Shown here one piece after another: positions 1 to 7,648 of a stretch of DNA of 64,000 nucleotides; positions within the stretch are counted from its first letter, which is position 1, and the number at the start of each line of letters is the position of its first letter. The position numbers and the translations under genes were made by a program. The stretch lies in the NCBI GenBank assembly GCA_947479455.1, contig CANJZE010000017.1:1-64000 (forward strand). Reading direction: 5' to 3'. Source of the stretch: Bacteroidota bacterium (GTDB lineage: Bacteria > Bacteroidota > Bacteroidia > Chitinophagales > LD1). The notes beneath the pieces were generated by a model. It was not told the DNA's origin. It made no database searches and saw only the letters and a list, made by a program, of their open reading frames with translations.

Positions 1-396
1 ACATTCATCAAGTGATTCTAACCGGTGTATGTCTTGAAAAGTCCAAACACCGATGGATATGTAAAACCGGTAAGGATTTCTAGCTAGAATCTCAACCCTT
101 TCTTCCAGTGTAGCATAAACGTGAGAATACTTGGGATGAGGGTCAGAATTGTTTTTCATGAATTGTATTTCCATATCCTGACTTGTATCTTTTGATTGTT
201 CAAGAAATGGCGCAATGGCTGAATCAAATTTTTCCTTAGTAATTGTGGCTGAACCCTTTTCTTTTGCTGTAGACCAGATCCAGTATTCATTTCTTGTGAA
301 CAGTTCTCGAGCCGGACTGAACGCAAGTGATTCGTTGGCGGTAAATGACTTCCGGCATAGCATTCCGGATTGCGATTCAAAATATTGATCTTCCAT
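1..396 (-). CDS. Unknown protein, C-terminal end cut by window edge
   Basis: The minus strand is open from an ATG at 396 to the left edge without a stop, giving at least 132 residues (start MEDQYFESQSGML). It begins 10 nt after the metK stop, so it is probably the last visible gene of the metK operon. The translation has a normal soluble, mixed charged/aromatic composition and no signal peptide or membrane segment. I do not recognise a family. A shorter ORF in another frame at 156-404 overlaps it and looks like a shadow. The 3' end lies outside the window. Confidence 0.7.
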   Translation of the reverse strand, partial: MEDQYFESQSGMLCRKSFTANESLAFSPARELFTRNEYWIWSTAKEKGSATITKEKFDSAIAPFLEQSKDTSQDMEIQFMKNNSDPHPKYSHVYATLEERVEILARNPYRFYISIGVWTFQDIHRLESLDEC

Positions 397-406
397 AAGT
401 TCAATG

Positions 407-1693
407 TTATTTGATTTTAAAAAGTTTCATTAAGTCGCTTGCTGCATCTGTTTGTTCCCATGTAAACAAATCCACTTTCACTTTTTTCTTGTTACCGCTT
501 ATGTCTTTAAAAGTTTTGATTACACCTTTTCTGAAATCACGTCCTACATGTCCGTAAGCCGCTGTTTCGCTGTAAATGGGATTGCGGAGTTTTAATTTCT
601 GTTCTATACCGTAGGGGGTCAGGTCGAAAAATCCTCTAACACGTTTGGAAATCTCTCCGTCACTTAGTTTGACTTTTGCCGTACCGTTAGTGTCTACATA
701 CAAACCGCATGGTTTGGCCACTCCAATAGCATAGGACAACTGCACCAATGCCCGGTCACAGATTCCAGCCTTCACTAAGTTCTTCGCTACATAGCGTGCG
801 GCATAAGCAGCAGACCTGTCAACTTTCGAAGGATCTTTCCCTGAAAATGCACCACCACCATGTGCGCCTCTACCACCATAAGTATCTACGATAATTTTCC
901 TACCAGTAAGTCCGGTATCGCCATGAGGTCCACCGATGATGAAAGTTCCGGTTGGGTTCACATGAAGAGTAAACTTCTGATTAAAGAATTTCCTGAACTG
1001 GACCGGTAGTTTTTTTACAACTCGCGGGAATAGAATCTGCTCAATATCCTGTCGAATATGCTTCTGCATTTTCAATTCGGCTGCTCGCTTATTTTTCTTA
1101 CCGGATGGAATAAATTCATCATGCTGGGTGGAAATCACGAGTGAATCAATTTTCACCGGATGATGTTCTTTGGTGTATTCAATCGTCACCTGACTTTTGG
1201 CATCAGGTCGAAGATATTTCATCTCTTTGCCCTCCTTCCTGATTAGGGAAAGTTCATGGACAAGCTTGTGAGCGATGTCAAGTGTAAGCGGCAGATAAGT
1301 GTCCGTTTCGTTAGAGGCATACCCGAACATCATTCCTTGATCACCGGCTCCCTGCTTTTTGGGATCGGCTTTTTCAACTCCTTGACGGATGTCCGGACTC
1401 TGCGCATGTAGCGCTGAAATGATACCGCATGTATGGGAGGAAAAGCAATACTCTTCTTTCGTGTAGCCGATGTCCCGGATAACACCCCGGATAATCTTTT
1501 GATGGTCCGGATGCGCATTGGAGTGCACTTCTCCTCCGATAATCACCTGACCGGTGGTTACAAAAGTTTCACAAGCAACTTTTGACTGTTGATCAAAAGC
1601 GAGATAGTTATCTAAAATGGCATCTGAAATTTGATCTGCAATTTTATCCGGATGCCCTTCGGAAACAGATTCTGAACTGAATAAGTAATTCAT
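407..1693 (-). CDS. metK: S-adenosylmethionine synthetase
   Basis: Makes S-adenosylmethionine from methionine and ATP in the cytoplasm. The 428-aa protein has the N-terminal SESVSEGHPDK nucleotide/metal-binding segment, the GAGDQGMMFGYA hexapeptide region, and the GGPHGDTGLTGRKIIVDTYGG and GGGAFSGKDPSKVDRS signatures near residues 255-300. It is slightly longer than the enterobacterial enzyme, as is usual in Bacteroidota. It sits 22 nt downstream of the 122-aa gene and probably shares its leader and promoter. Whether this is the only metK of the genome cannot be told from the window; finding it next to accessory genes is slightly unusual. Confidence 0.97.
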   Translation of the reverse strand: MNYLFSSESVSEGHPDKIADQISDAILDNYLAFDQQSKVACETFVTTGQVIIGGEVHSNAHPDHQKIIRGVIRDIGYTKEEYCFSSHTCGIISALHAQSPDIRQGVEKADPKKQGAGDQGMMFGYASNETDTYLPLTLDIAHKLVHELSLIRKEGKEMKYLRPDAKSQVTIEYTKEHHPVKIDSLVISTQHDEFIPSGKKNKRAAELKMQKHIRQDIEQILFPRVVKKLPVQFRKFFNQKFTLHVNPTGTFIIGGPHGDTGLTGRKIIVDTYGGRGAHGGGAFSGKDPSKVDRSAAYAARYVAKNLVKAGICDRALVQLSYAIGVAKPCGLYVDTNGTAKVKLSDGEISKRVRGFFDLTPYGIEQKLKLRNPIYSETAAYGHVGRDFRKGVIKTFKDISGNKKKVKVDLFTWEQTDAASDLMKLFKIK

Positions 1694-1715
1694 ATTATTG
1701 GATTTTTAGTTTAAA

Positions 1716-2084
1716 TTATTTTGAAAGATTTGTTCTGCTTTTATTTGGCAATACACCGGCTTTTATCAGGATCAGATAATACCGGAACTTCAGCCAGCCG
1801 GTTAGCTTCCGCAAATTGATGCCAGAGGAGAATGTCAGTTTATCGCCCGATAGTTTTACTCTTCGCTTTAAATTAATGCCACCGGAATCATCGATGACAA
1901 TAGAGCAGTCGATCCCTGTTTTTTGAATGGCCCTTCGTAGTTCAATTAGGTAAATGCCTCTGGCAGAAACCCAACCGATGTTTCCTACTTCGCGATTAAA
2001 TAAATCGATTAATTCCTCGCGGCTTTTATCCGAGAGTTGGTTCCTGAATCTAGCTTCAAGATTTCCGTTTTGTTCTGTGCTCAT
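1716..2084 (-). CDS. Unknown 122-aa protein, first gene of metK operon
   Basis: The family is not recognised. The 122-aa product is basic toward the C terminus and has a helical N-terminal half (SDKSREELIDLFNREVG) followed by a strand-rich part (CSIVIDDSGGINLKRRV). No signal peptide or membrane segment is visible. Its ATG is embedded in the 3' arm of a hairpin that competes with the closing stem of the structured leader upstream, so its translation may be controlled by RNA folding. It is followed at 22 nt by metK, which suggests co-transcription. Confidence 0.6.
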   Translation of the reverse strand: MSTEQNGNLEARFRNQLSDKSREELIDLFNREVGNIGWVSARGIYLIELRRAIQKTGIDCSIVIDDSGGINLKRRVKLSGDKLTFSSGINLRKLTGWLKFRYYLILIKAGVLPNKSRTNLSK

Positions 2085-2246
2085 GCAAATAGTTTTTAAG
2101 GTTAACTAATTTGCATTTCGTGCTACAACTAAGAATTATACAGGGAATACTCGTTTTATTTTGACCTGTAAAAGTCCGCATTGTTTTACCACCGCTGTGT
2201 CGACCACTCGGTTGGTACCATCCGTTTAAGGATGATGTCGAAATGC
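2083..2246 (-). ncRNA. Structured leader RNA, riboswitch-like
   Basis: The leader folds on paper into a closed multi-branched structure. P1 is an 8-bp perfect pairing of 2239-2246 with 2113-2120 (GCATTTCG/CGAAATGC in the transcript). Inside are P2 CATCC/GGATG (2230-2234 with 2219-2223), P3 TACCA-A-CCG/CGG-TGGTA with one bulged A (2209-2217 with 2187-2194), and P4 TACAGG/CCTGTA (2165-2170 with 2139-2144). After P1, a 12-bp hairpin with one bulge (2104-2116 with 2083-2094) covers the start codon of the 122-aa gene. It shares 2113-2116 with P1, so the two pairings exclude each other. This is riboswitch logic, but I do not recognise a known class; metK downstream makes a SAM-pathway ligand a natural guess. 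Confidence 0.5.
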
Positions 2247-2250
2247 GTTG

Positions 2251-2282
2251 CAAAGATGAAGAATATTATTCCATATTTCCAA
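2251..2282 (-). promoter_or_regulatory. Bacteroidota-type promoter for leader, 122-aa gene and metK
   Basis: The minus strand has CATCTTTG at 2251-2258, one mismatch from the TAnnTTTG -7 box, and a TTG -33 core at 2280-2282 with a 21-nt spacer. A start site a few bases downstream would put the transcript 5' end right at the beginning of the P1 stem of the leader, which supports both predictions. Confidence 0.5.
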
Positions 2283-2535
2283 AACTTGAAAAAATAATAT
2301 AAGAAATAAAGACTGTTTTATCAATGAAGAATAAATCCTAAATAAATTTATTCGCAGCGTTTTATTTTTAAAAATGTCTTTCTGCGCATAATAATTTTAA
2401 AGAATCATCGCTCATGTGAGAAGAGGTTATAAAGGATCTCATAACTACTAGCTACCGGTTAAGCATCAACCGTAAAATGCAGAAGGCAAAAAACCATCGC
2501 GCCCATTTATTTGCTGCTAAAATTCATCTGATTAA
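2283..2535. other. Intergenic stretch without a gene
   Basis: This AT-rich spacer lies between the divergent metK-operon promoter and the DUF1810 gene. I see no coding frame, RNA gene or strong inverted repeat here. The promoter of the rightward DUF1810-aat pair should lie in it, but no clear TAnnTTTG box stands out. Confidence 0.4.
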
Positions 2536-2559
2536 ATGAAATACACTAATTTAGTTTCT

Positions 2560-2988
2560 ATGGAAGCAACAAATTTAAACCGGTTTATCGAGGCGCAGGA
2601 AAACACTTTTCAGACCGCCCTGAGTGAAATCGAAATGGGCAGCAAGCAAGGTCACTGGATGTGGTTTATCTTCCCCCAGATCGCAGCACTTGGATTTAGT
2701 GAGACTTCAAGGTTCTATGCGCTTACAAATATCGCCGAAGCCAGCGCTTATTTAGCCCATCCCGTTCTCGGGAAACGTCTTATCGAAATTTCATCCGCCC
2801 TGTTTTCAGTTGAGGGAAAAACAGCTAAGCGGATGTTTGGAAGCCCTGATGATCTGAAGCTGCAATCCTGCATGACACTGTTCGCTACCCTGCCGGACAC
2901 TAATCCCGTCTTTAAGACGGTGTTGGATGAATTTTTCGAGGGCATAAAGGATCCCAAAACCTTAGCGCTGATTCAAGCGCAACCGTAA
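2560..2988 (+). CDS. DUF1810 family protein
   Basis: A small cytoplasmic protein of the DUF1810 family, whose function is not established. The family signature is clear: LNRFIEAQ near the N terminus, GHWMWFIFPQ, YLAHPVLGKRL, and FGSPDDLKLQSCMTLFA in the C-terminal half. I chose the ATG at 2560 because family members start a few residues before the LxRFxxAQ segment; an in-frame ATG at 2536 would add eight residues. The gene lies 13 nt upstream of aat on the same strand and is probably co-transcribed with it. Confidence 0.85.
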   Translation: MEATNLNRFIEAQENTFQTALSEIEMGSKQGHWMWFIFPQIAALGFSETSRFYALTNIAEASAYLAHPVLGKRLIEISSALFSVEGKTAKRMFGSPDDLKLQSCMTLFATLPDTNPVFKTVLDEFFEGIKDPKTLALIQAQP

Positions 2989-3001
2989 TTTCAATTTCCA
3001 T

Positions 3002-3646
3002 ATGGTGTTTCTGACAAAAGATTTATGGTTCCCGGATGTTACAGAAGCTGAGGAGGACGGCCTGCTGGCTGTTGGGGGTGATCTCAGCACCAAACGCCTG
3101 ATACTAGCCTACCAGAGCGGTATCTTCCCCTGGTTTATAGAAGAAGGTCTTCCGTTCTGGTTCTGCCCACCGGAGCGCTTTGTTTTATTTCCGGAAGCGA
3201 TTAAAATAAGCCGAAGCATGAAGCAATTGATACGACAGGAAAAATTTTCGGTGACTAAAAATCAAAGCTTCAAAGAGGTCATTCAAAACTGTGCTGCAAT
3301 TCATCAATTTAAAACCGGTTCGACCTGGATCTCCGAAGAGTTCATCCGGTCTTATCTTGAGCTGCATAAAAGAGGAAAGGCGAAATCGATAGAAGTTTGG
3401 GAGAACGGGAAACTGGTCGGAGGTTTGTATGGAGTGGAAGTCGGAAATGTTTTTTGCGGAGAAAGCATGTTCAGTATTCAGGCGAATGCCTCTAAACTTG
3501 CTCTTATTCATTTATGCCGTACCGGCAGGTATACATTGATTGATTGCCAGATGCCTACTGCCCATCTTGAATCCATGGGGGCAACGATAATCAGCAGGGA
3601 TACCTTTCTTAATGAATTGAAAAGGAATTTAACCCCGGATAACTGA
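3002..3646 (+). CDS. aat: Leucyl/phenylalanyl-tRNA--protein transferase
   Basis: Transfers leucine or phenylalanine from charged tRNA to N-terminal basic residues of proteins, marking them for ClpAP in the N-degron pathway. The 214-aa product is of normal family length and shows the hallmarks WFPDVTEAEEDGLLAVGGDL, LAYQSGIFPWF and PFWFCPPERFVLFP in the first third and VGGLYGVEVGNVFCGESMFS in the catalytic GNAT-like domain, then CQMPTAHLESMGA. It follows the DUF1810 gene closely and converges with the DUF3293 gene 8 nt downstream. Confidence 0.95.
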   Translation: MVFLTKDLWFPDVTEAEEDGLLAVGGDLSTKRLILAYQSGIFPWFIEEGLPFWFCPPERFVLFPEAIKISRSMKQLIRQEKFSVTKNQSFKEVIQNCAAIHQFKTGSTWISEEFIRSYLELHKRGKAKSIEVWENGKLVGGLYGVEVGNVFCGESMFSIQANASKLALIHLCRTGRYTLIDCQMPTAHLESMGATIISRDTFLNELKRNLTPDN

Positions 3647-3654
3647 AATTCCTC

Positions 3655-4059
3655 CTAGACCAGCATTAATAGTTCAGCAGGCTTGCTCTTCTCCCCTATC
3701 ACAATGGCATTTTGTTCATACAAAATACCAATTTTTGCGGCGTCACTTTTTGTTATACCGATAATAAGGAAACTCTTTTCCGGCAGCCAGTCAGGATTCC
3801 TTCCAACACCTTCGCCTTCAAAAAACCGGTAGTGTTGCAACCGGTCGCGAAGTTTTTCGTGCCGGAGTGAATTCTGATCTGCAGAGAGCATGTTGGAATA
3901 AGGATTATAGGCAGTGATATAGGCCCATTCAGAACAATTATTCTCTATTAGCAATGTTTCCAATTGATCACATGTGAAACCTATACGGATTTCCATTAGA
4001 GGTTGGATTACTTTGAAAATGGTATTGATGTAAGCACTCCGTAAATCTTCTGAAACCAT
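3655..4059 (-). CDS. DUF3293 family protein
   Basis: A 134-aa cytoplasmic protein matching the DUF3293 pattern: an N-terminal Y-x-N helix, the core WAYITAYNPYSN, the charged RHEKLRDRL stretch, the segment GEGVGRNPDWLPEKSFLI, and the terminal FEQNAIV-like YEQNAIVIG. The molecular function of the family is unknown. It is convergent with aat and probably transcribed with or without the small membrane protein gene behind it. Confidence 0.8.
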   Translation of the reverse strand: MVSEDLRSAYINTIFKVIQPLMEIRIGFTCDQLETLLIENNCSEWAYITAYNPYSNMLSADQNSLRHEKLRDRLQHYRFFEGEGVGRNPDWLPEKSFLIIGITKSDAAKIGILYEQNAIVIGEKSKPAELLMLV

Positions 4060-4089
4060 GGTTTATTTTTTTCTATCACAAAATATCTA

Positions 4090-4338
4090 TCAGCTGCCAA
4101 ACAGAAAATTGATCATTACAATAATCAAAGTAAAGAACCCTATCAAGACCGGAATTACTACCATGCAGCCGGTGGTGGTCCGGTTGTAAATCCTGTTATA
4201 TAAAGCTTTTTTAGGATCAGTAACCCATCCCCATCCTCGCGGAGCTTTCACTCCAAGATTGTGGCGGATGACCCGCTTCCATGAAGTGCGTGCGGCAATT
4301 CTTTTGTTGAGGTTGGGTATCCTAAATCCGAATTTCAT
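4090..4338 (-). CDS. Small membrane protein with YNRIYNRTT motif
   Basis: An 82-aa product starting at the ATG at 4338 (MKFGFRIPNL); an upstream in-frame ATG at 4386 would add 16 residues but looks less likely. A basic N-terminal half (RIAARTSWKRVIRHNLG) is followed by GWGWVTDPKKALYNRIYNRTT and one strong C-terminal transmembrane segment (residues about 58-80). Short proteins with a DPKKALYNxxYNxTT core recur in bacterial accessory regions, but I know no function for them. Confidence 0.6.
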   Translation of the reverse strand: MKFGFRIPNLNKRIAARTSWKRVIRHNLGVKAPRGWGWVTDPKKALYNRIYNRTTTGCMVVIPVLIGFFTLIIVMINFLFGS

Positions 4339-4405
4339 GACGATAATTTTTGCATGGGATGGTGATATTAGATAAAATTCATACACTGATTTATTTTGTA
4401 AGACA

Positions 4406-4978
4406 TCAGGAAGGGATACCTTCTTTTAGTTTATTCATGATGATCTCTGTAATTTCATTCTTGGAAAATCCATACGCACTTAGAATTAAAGATACCTTTT
4501 CAGTGTCCAATTTTATTTTCAAAATAGAATCTTCAATTTTTTCTGCAAGCTCATTGAACTCAATTTCTTTCTGAGTGTATTTGCCCGAAGCATTTAATCT
4601 GTATAAATCAACGTGAGAATAATTCACCGGTAAGTTAATGCTTCGCAGTATGCTGTCATCTTCAAAAAAGGTCGTGTAAACATTAAATAAAGTATTGCTA
4701 ATTTTAAGGGTGTCCTCAGTTAGCAAACAGTTTAAAACATCCATATCATAAGAGGTAAGTATGTCAATGATATACCATAACTTAATTACAAATTTTGCGC
4801 TGCCTTTTGTTTGTGCTTGAATGGTTTGTTCTCCTCCCGGAATGTTAAGCGTTAAACCCCCGTCAATTATTGTTACTTCAAGATTAGTGCCTTTGCTTTT
4901 GACATACTTTACAACCTTTTTGAACTGAATCAAGGCTGAAAGAAATTCTTTCCTTTTTACTGTAAAACTGCATTGCAT
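4406..4978 (-). CDS. Unknown 190-aa protein, beta-rich N-terminal domain
   Basis: No family is recognised with confidence. Residues 1-110 alternate strands and helices in a pattern like one domain of a DNA sliding clamp: a basic first strand and helix (FTVKRKEFLSALIQFKKVV), short strands (LEVTIIDGGLTLNIPGG), then a second helix (KLWYIIDIL). Residues 140-190 form a charged helical tail. The clamp-like reading is only an inference from pattern. There is no signal peptide. The gene stands alone between the small membrane protein gene and a broken DUF4258 gene. Confidence 0.55.
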   Translation of the reverse strand: MQCSFTVKRKEFLSALIQFKKVVKYVKSKGTNLEVTIIDGGLTLNIPGGEQTIQAQTKGSAKFVIKLWYIIDILTSYDMDVLNCLLTEDTLKISNTLFNVYTTFFEDDSILRSINLPVNYSHVDLYRLNASGKYTQKEIEFNELAEKIEDSILKIKLDTEKVSLILSAYGFSKNEITEIIMNKLKEGIPS

Positions 4979-5005
4979 AGTATTAAAATTTATCCCGTTT
5001 TGTAT

Positions 5006-5300
5006 TTATCGGTAGTGAATCTTGGGCTTTAGCTTAATGTTTTTCAGCGCTTTGGAGTTTTTATAGACCGTCAGAATAGAATTATCCGGATTCAGGATAA
5101 CCACGGTATTCTGTAAGCGCTCATTATATTGTTTTTGATGAAAATAGCTCAGACACTTTTTTCGTCATAATAAAATACCGCAGCCCTTGTTTACGAATCA
5201 TCTCTCCAAAGTGAATCGTATCCTCGATCATTTGCTCGGTGACACCACGTTGCTGACAACGTTTGATCGAGTGGCGGGTATGTATGGCTGTAAGTTCCAT
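5006..5300 (-). pseudogene. Frameshifted DUF4258-like gene
   Basis: From an ATG at 5300 the first frame reads MELTAIHTRHSIKRCQQRG, then GVTEQMIEDTIHFGEMIRKQG and RYFIMTKK, which fits the DUF4258 pattern (H-x-x-R near the start, R-G-I/V-x-x-x-x-I). It stops early after 56 residues. A second frame continues as LSYFHQKQYNERLQNTVVIL and VYKNSKALKNIKL to a stop at 5006-5008. Removing one A from the six-A run in the FIMTKK codons (on the plus strand, the T run near 5157-5164) fuses both frames into a 97-aa protein. A sequencing error, a real inactivating mutation or slippage are all possible. Confidence 0.6.
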
Positions 5301-5347
5301 AATTCATTTATTATAACGTGAAAAATGCCTGAGCATTTTGTTAGTGG

Positions 5348-6292
5348 TTAAGATTTTTTGTTGGCTAATGAAAGAGCGGTTAAGTGAACTAATTCTCTGT
5401 TATAATTCAATTCGAAACCGGAAACCGTATCACTGTTAAACCGCTTTTCTGCTCCAAGACCAACTCCCGGATGGACTTTGCGCTCTAATAGCTCAAGCGC
5501 ATCCATGAAGTCGAGGGCCTTGAACGATGCTTCCGCTTCAGTCATTTCCCCGGCTTCTGATTTCATGCCAAAAACGTCCATGGCAACACCTTTCAGGAGT
5601 TTTGAAAAATACTCGTTCATGATATCTGTTCGATTGAACACATCAAGGGCTAATGCCTTCTTATTTACGAAGAAAATTACTCCGTTTGCTTCCGGATGAT
5701 GGGTAAACGAATCAATAAACTTTTGATAAGAATTCTGTGAGCCATCGAAAACATCTGATAGATTGGAGGAATCTGATGTTACTCCAAGAGACTGTGAATA
5801 TTCCGATACATTATCCCACACTTCACGCTGGTCAGATTTATGTCCCTGCTTTGCATCTAAGTTGAAAGCCACCTTCATAGACTTGTTCGCTCGGAGATTT
5901 ACTGGTGCTACATAATCGGTAGGTTGGAAATTTCTGCTTTTGTAATTCCAACGTCCGGATTCTACACAGCTCACCGGAATCTTTGTTTTGGATTGAGGAG
6001 CAAGCAAAACGGAAGTGTTCATCACTCTGTTTTGTTTTGCGCCATCTAAAATGTCGCCATCCATCAGGAAAACGAACTTACCGGAATGATTTAGCACCAG
6101 TAATTCATTTACACTGCCCCCTTCACTAATCTCCTTAACTTCGATGAGATTGTTTTTGAGTGCGAAGGTCGAAGTGACGATTGGCAAGGTATTATTGGGA
6201 ATGGTGGAGAATTGAACAACCGCGAGGTTATCCTTTTGCTGGGTGGAGAGGATTTTTGTGTTCATGGTTTTTAATTTTTGATTCGCGTTCAT
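5348..6292 (-). CDS. ARPP-1 domain protein (DUF6569)
   Basis: A 314-aa soluble protein with the conserved ARPP-1 core: VNELLVLNHSGKFVFLMDGD, then DGAKQNRVMNTSVLLAPQ and KIPVSCVESGRW near residues 60-115. The family is widespread in bacteria and archaea without a proven activity. An in-frame ATG at 6265 (MNTKILS) is an alternative start that would remove nine residues. A copy of the island promoter motif lies upstream at 6334-6367, so the gene is probably part of the motif-defined regulon. Confidence 0.75.
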   Translation of the reverse strand: MNANQKLKTMNTKILSTQQKDNLAVVQFSTIPNNTLPIVTSTFALKNNLIEVKEISEGGSVNELLVLNHSGKFVFLMDGDILDGAKQNRVMNTSVLLAPQSKTKIPVSCVESGRWNYKSRNFQPTDYVAPVNLRANKSMKVAFNLDAKQGHKSDQREVWDNVSEYSQSLGVTSDSSNLSDVFDGSQNSYQKFIDSFTHHPEANGVIFFVNKKALALDVFNRTDIMNEYFSKLLKGVAMDVFGMKSEAGEMTEAEASFKALDFMDALELLERKVHPGVGLGAEKRFNSDTVSGFELNYNRELVHLTALSLANKKS

Positions 6293-6333
6293 GGTGGTGA
6301 GTTTTTTGATTTTAAAAAATTGAAATTCTGGGA

Positions 6334-6367
6334 CGAAGATGGCTACGGAGAACGCAACCTATTTGCG
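6334..6367 (-). promoter_or_regulatory. Island promoter motif, copy 1
   Basis: On the minus strand CGCAAATAGGTTGCG (6353-6367) is followed after exactly 17 nt from its TTG by TTCG (6334-6337). It lies 41 nt upstream of the ARPP-1 gene (or 68 nt from its alternative start). The 15-mer is palindromic (CGCAA, 5 nt, TTGCG). Four further copies with the same geometry occur in the window. Confidence 0.6.
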
Positions 6368-6415
6368 CTGGAATAAAAAAAAGAATCACAACCCAAATAC
6401 TAATATCAAAAGTTG

Positions 6416-7186
6416 TCATTTTTGCGTTATACCAGATAGCTTTTGCTCCTCATGAATATTTCTGCTCACGCTTAATATCACACCAATTGCTACACTCGTA
6501 AAAATTACAGAACTTCCTCCCATGCTGACCAAAGGCAATGTAACTCCTGTGACAGGTAAAAGGTCTACAGCTACGGCCATATTTATCATGGCCTGTGTTA
6601 CCAACGCAATTCCCAACCCCACCGCCAGCAATGCTCCGAATGTCTTAGGCGCATTGACGACCATCGTGATACAGCGGTATAGAAAGAAAATGTAAAGAAG
6701 TAGGATAAACGCTCCGCCCAACAAACCATACTCTTCAATAATGATGACATAAATAAAATCGTTGTAGGCCTCCGGCAGATAGTTGCGCTGATCACTACCT
6801 CCAGGATTCATCCGGAAAAAGCCGCCTTTTGTAATTGCAATTTTTGCTTGCTGAACCTGATAATCTTCATCGGGGTCTACACCATCCGACTTAACACCCG
6901 ATATATAGCTATCTATCCGATGTTTCCAAACGACTGACCGTTCGGAATATTTTCTTAGGACAGGTTCTGGAACTGTATAAAGCAGCGTAATAAATATGAC
7001 TGCGGCAATCAGGGTTAAGCCCGCAAGGATGCTTAGATTCTTAATGGAAACTCTGCCGATAAACATTACCAGCACAGATGTAAAATAAAGAATCAGCGCA
7101 GTAGATAAGTTGTCTCTGGCAATCAGCAGACAAGTTATAGCCACAGGAAGTATCATGGATAACATAACATCCTTGAACTCCTTCAT
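6416..7186 (-). pseudogene. FtsW/RodA-like (SEDS) protein, C-terminal part
   Basis: This frame encodes the C-terminal 256 residues of a SEDS peptidoglycan polymerase: several membrane segments (for example NLSTALILYFTSVLVMFIG), the conserved RNYLPEAYNDFIYVI segment with the Asp that is catalytic in SEDS proteins, EEYGLLGG, and a C-terminal PVTGVTLPLVSMGGSS motif typical of FtsW. Its ATG overlaps the stop of the N-terminal part (ATGA). Homology runs across the junction, so together they are one gene cut by a frameshift, or two translationally coupled halves. Confidence 0.75.
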
Positions 7187-7626
7187 TTTATCCTGAGTTG
7201 TCTGGAGAGAAACATAATCAGTGCAATTTTGGCGAGGTCAGATGGTTGAAATGTAAGACCGATTAAAGGAAGTTCAATTACTCTACTGGCACCATTTATG
7301 TGCCTTCCAAATACCATCGTGTAAATCAGCAAAGGAATACTGATATACCAAAGCAGTTGCGATATCCTTGAATAATACTTATAGTTGATTATATGAGTGA
7401 AATATATCAGAAATACTCCCAATATACTTATGCCGATCTGTTTTATCAGATACGTCTCATTACCAACATTCATTTTATAAGCCAAGCTTCCTGTGGCACT
7501 GTAAACAGAAAGCATAGACACAATAAACAGGCACAGGATGATAACCCAGATAAATCTGTCCCCCTTGAAATTCTGCCCTAAAAATGAAAGTATCTTGCGG
7601 TTCACGATTGTCTTTTTTACAAGCAA
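7183..7626 (-). pseudogene. FtsW/RodA-like (SEDS) protein, N-terminal part
   Basis: Encodes the first 147 residues of an FtsW-like protein: KGDRFIWVIILCLFIVSML (membrane helix 1), YKYYSRISQLLWYISIPLL and LTFQPSDLAKIALIMFLSRQ, all in family order. The frame stops at 7183-7185 in a cytoplasmic loop. Restoring a single base after CAACT would read S-R-Q-L-Q-D-K-M-K-E and join it to the other half, giving about 400 residues, the usual FtsW length. No cell-division or cell-wall cluster surrounds it, so a paralogue rather than the main FtsW is likely. Confidence 0.75.
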
Positions 7627-7648
7627 TAAATATTCTTAAGGGCTTATT

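Noticed and set aside
34-46. TTGAAAAGTCCAA inside the partial gene at the window start, as in repeat B
   Set aside because: It lies within a coding frame and lacks the inverted repeat; probably chance.
156-404. 82-codon minus-strand ORF at the window start
   Set aside because: It overlaps the longer open frame from 396 to the left edge, which has better composition and no stop.
2056-2253. 65-codon minus-strand ORF upstream of the 122-aa gene
   Set aside because: It covers the structured leader and promoter and overlaps the 122-aa start; no family features.
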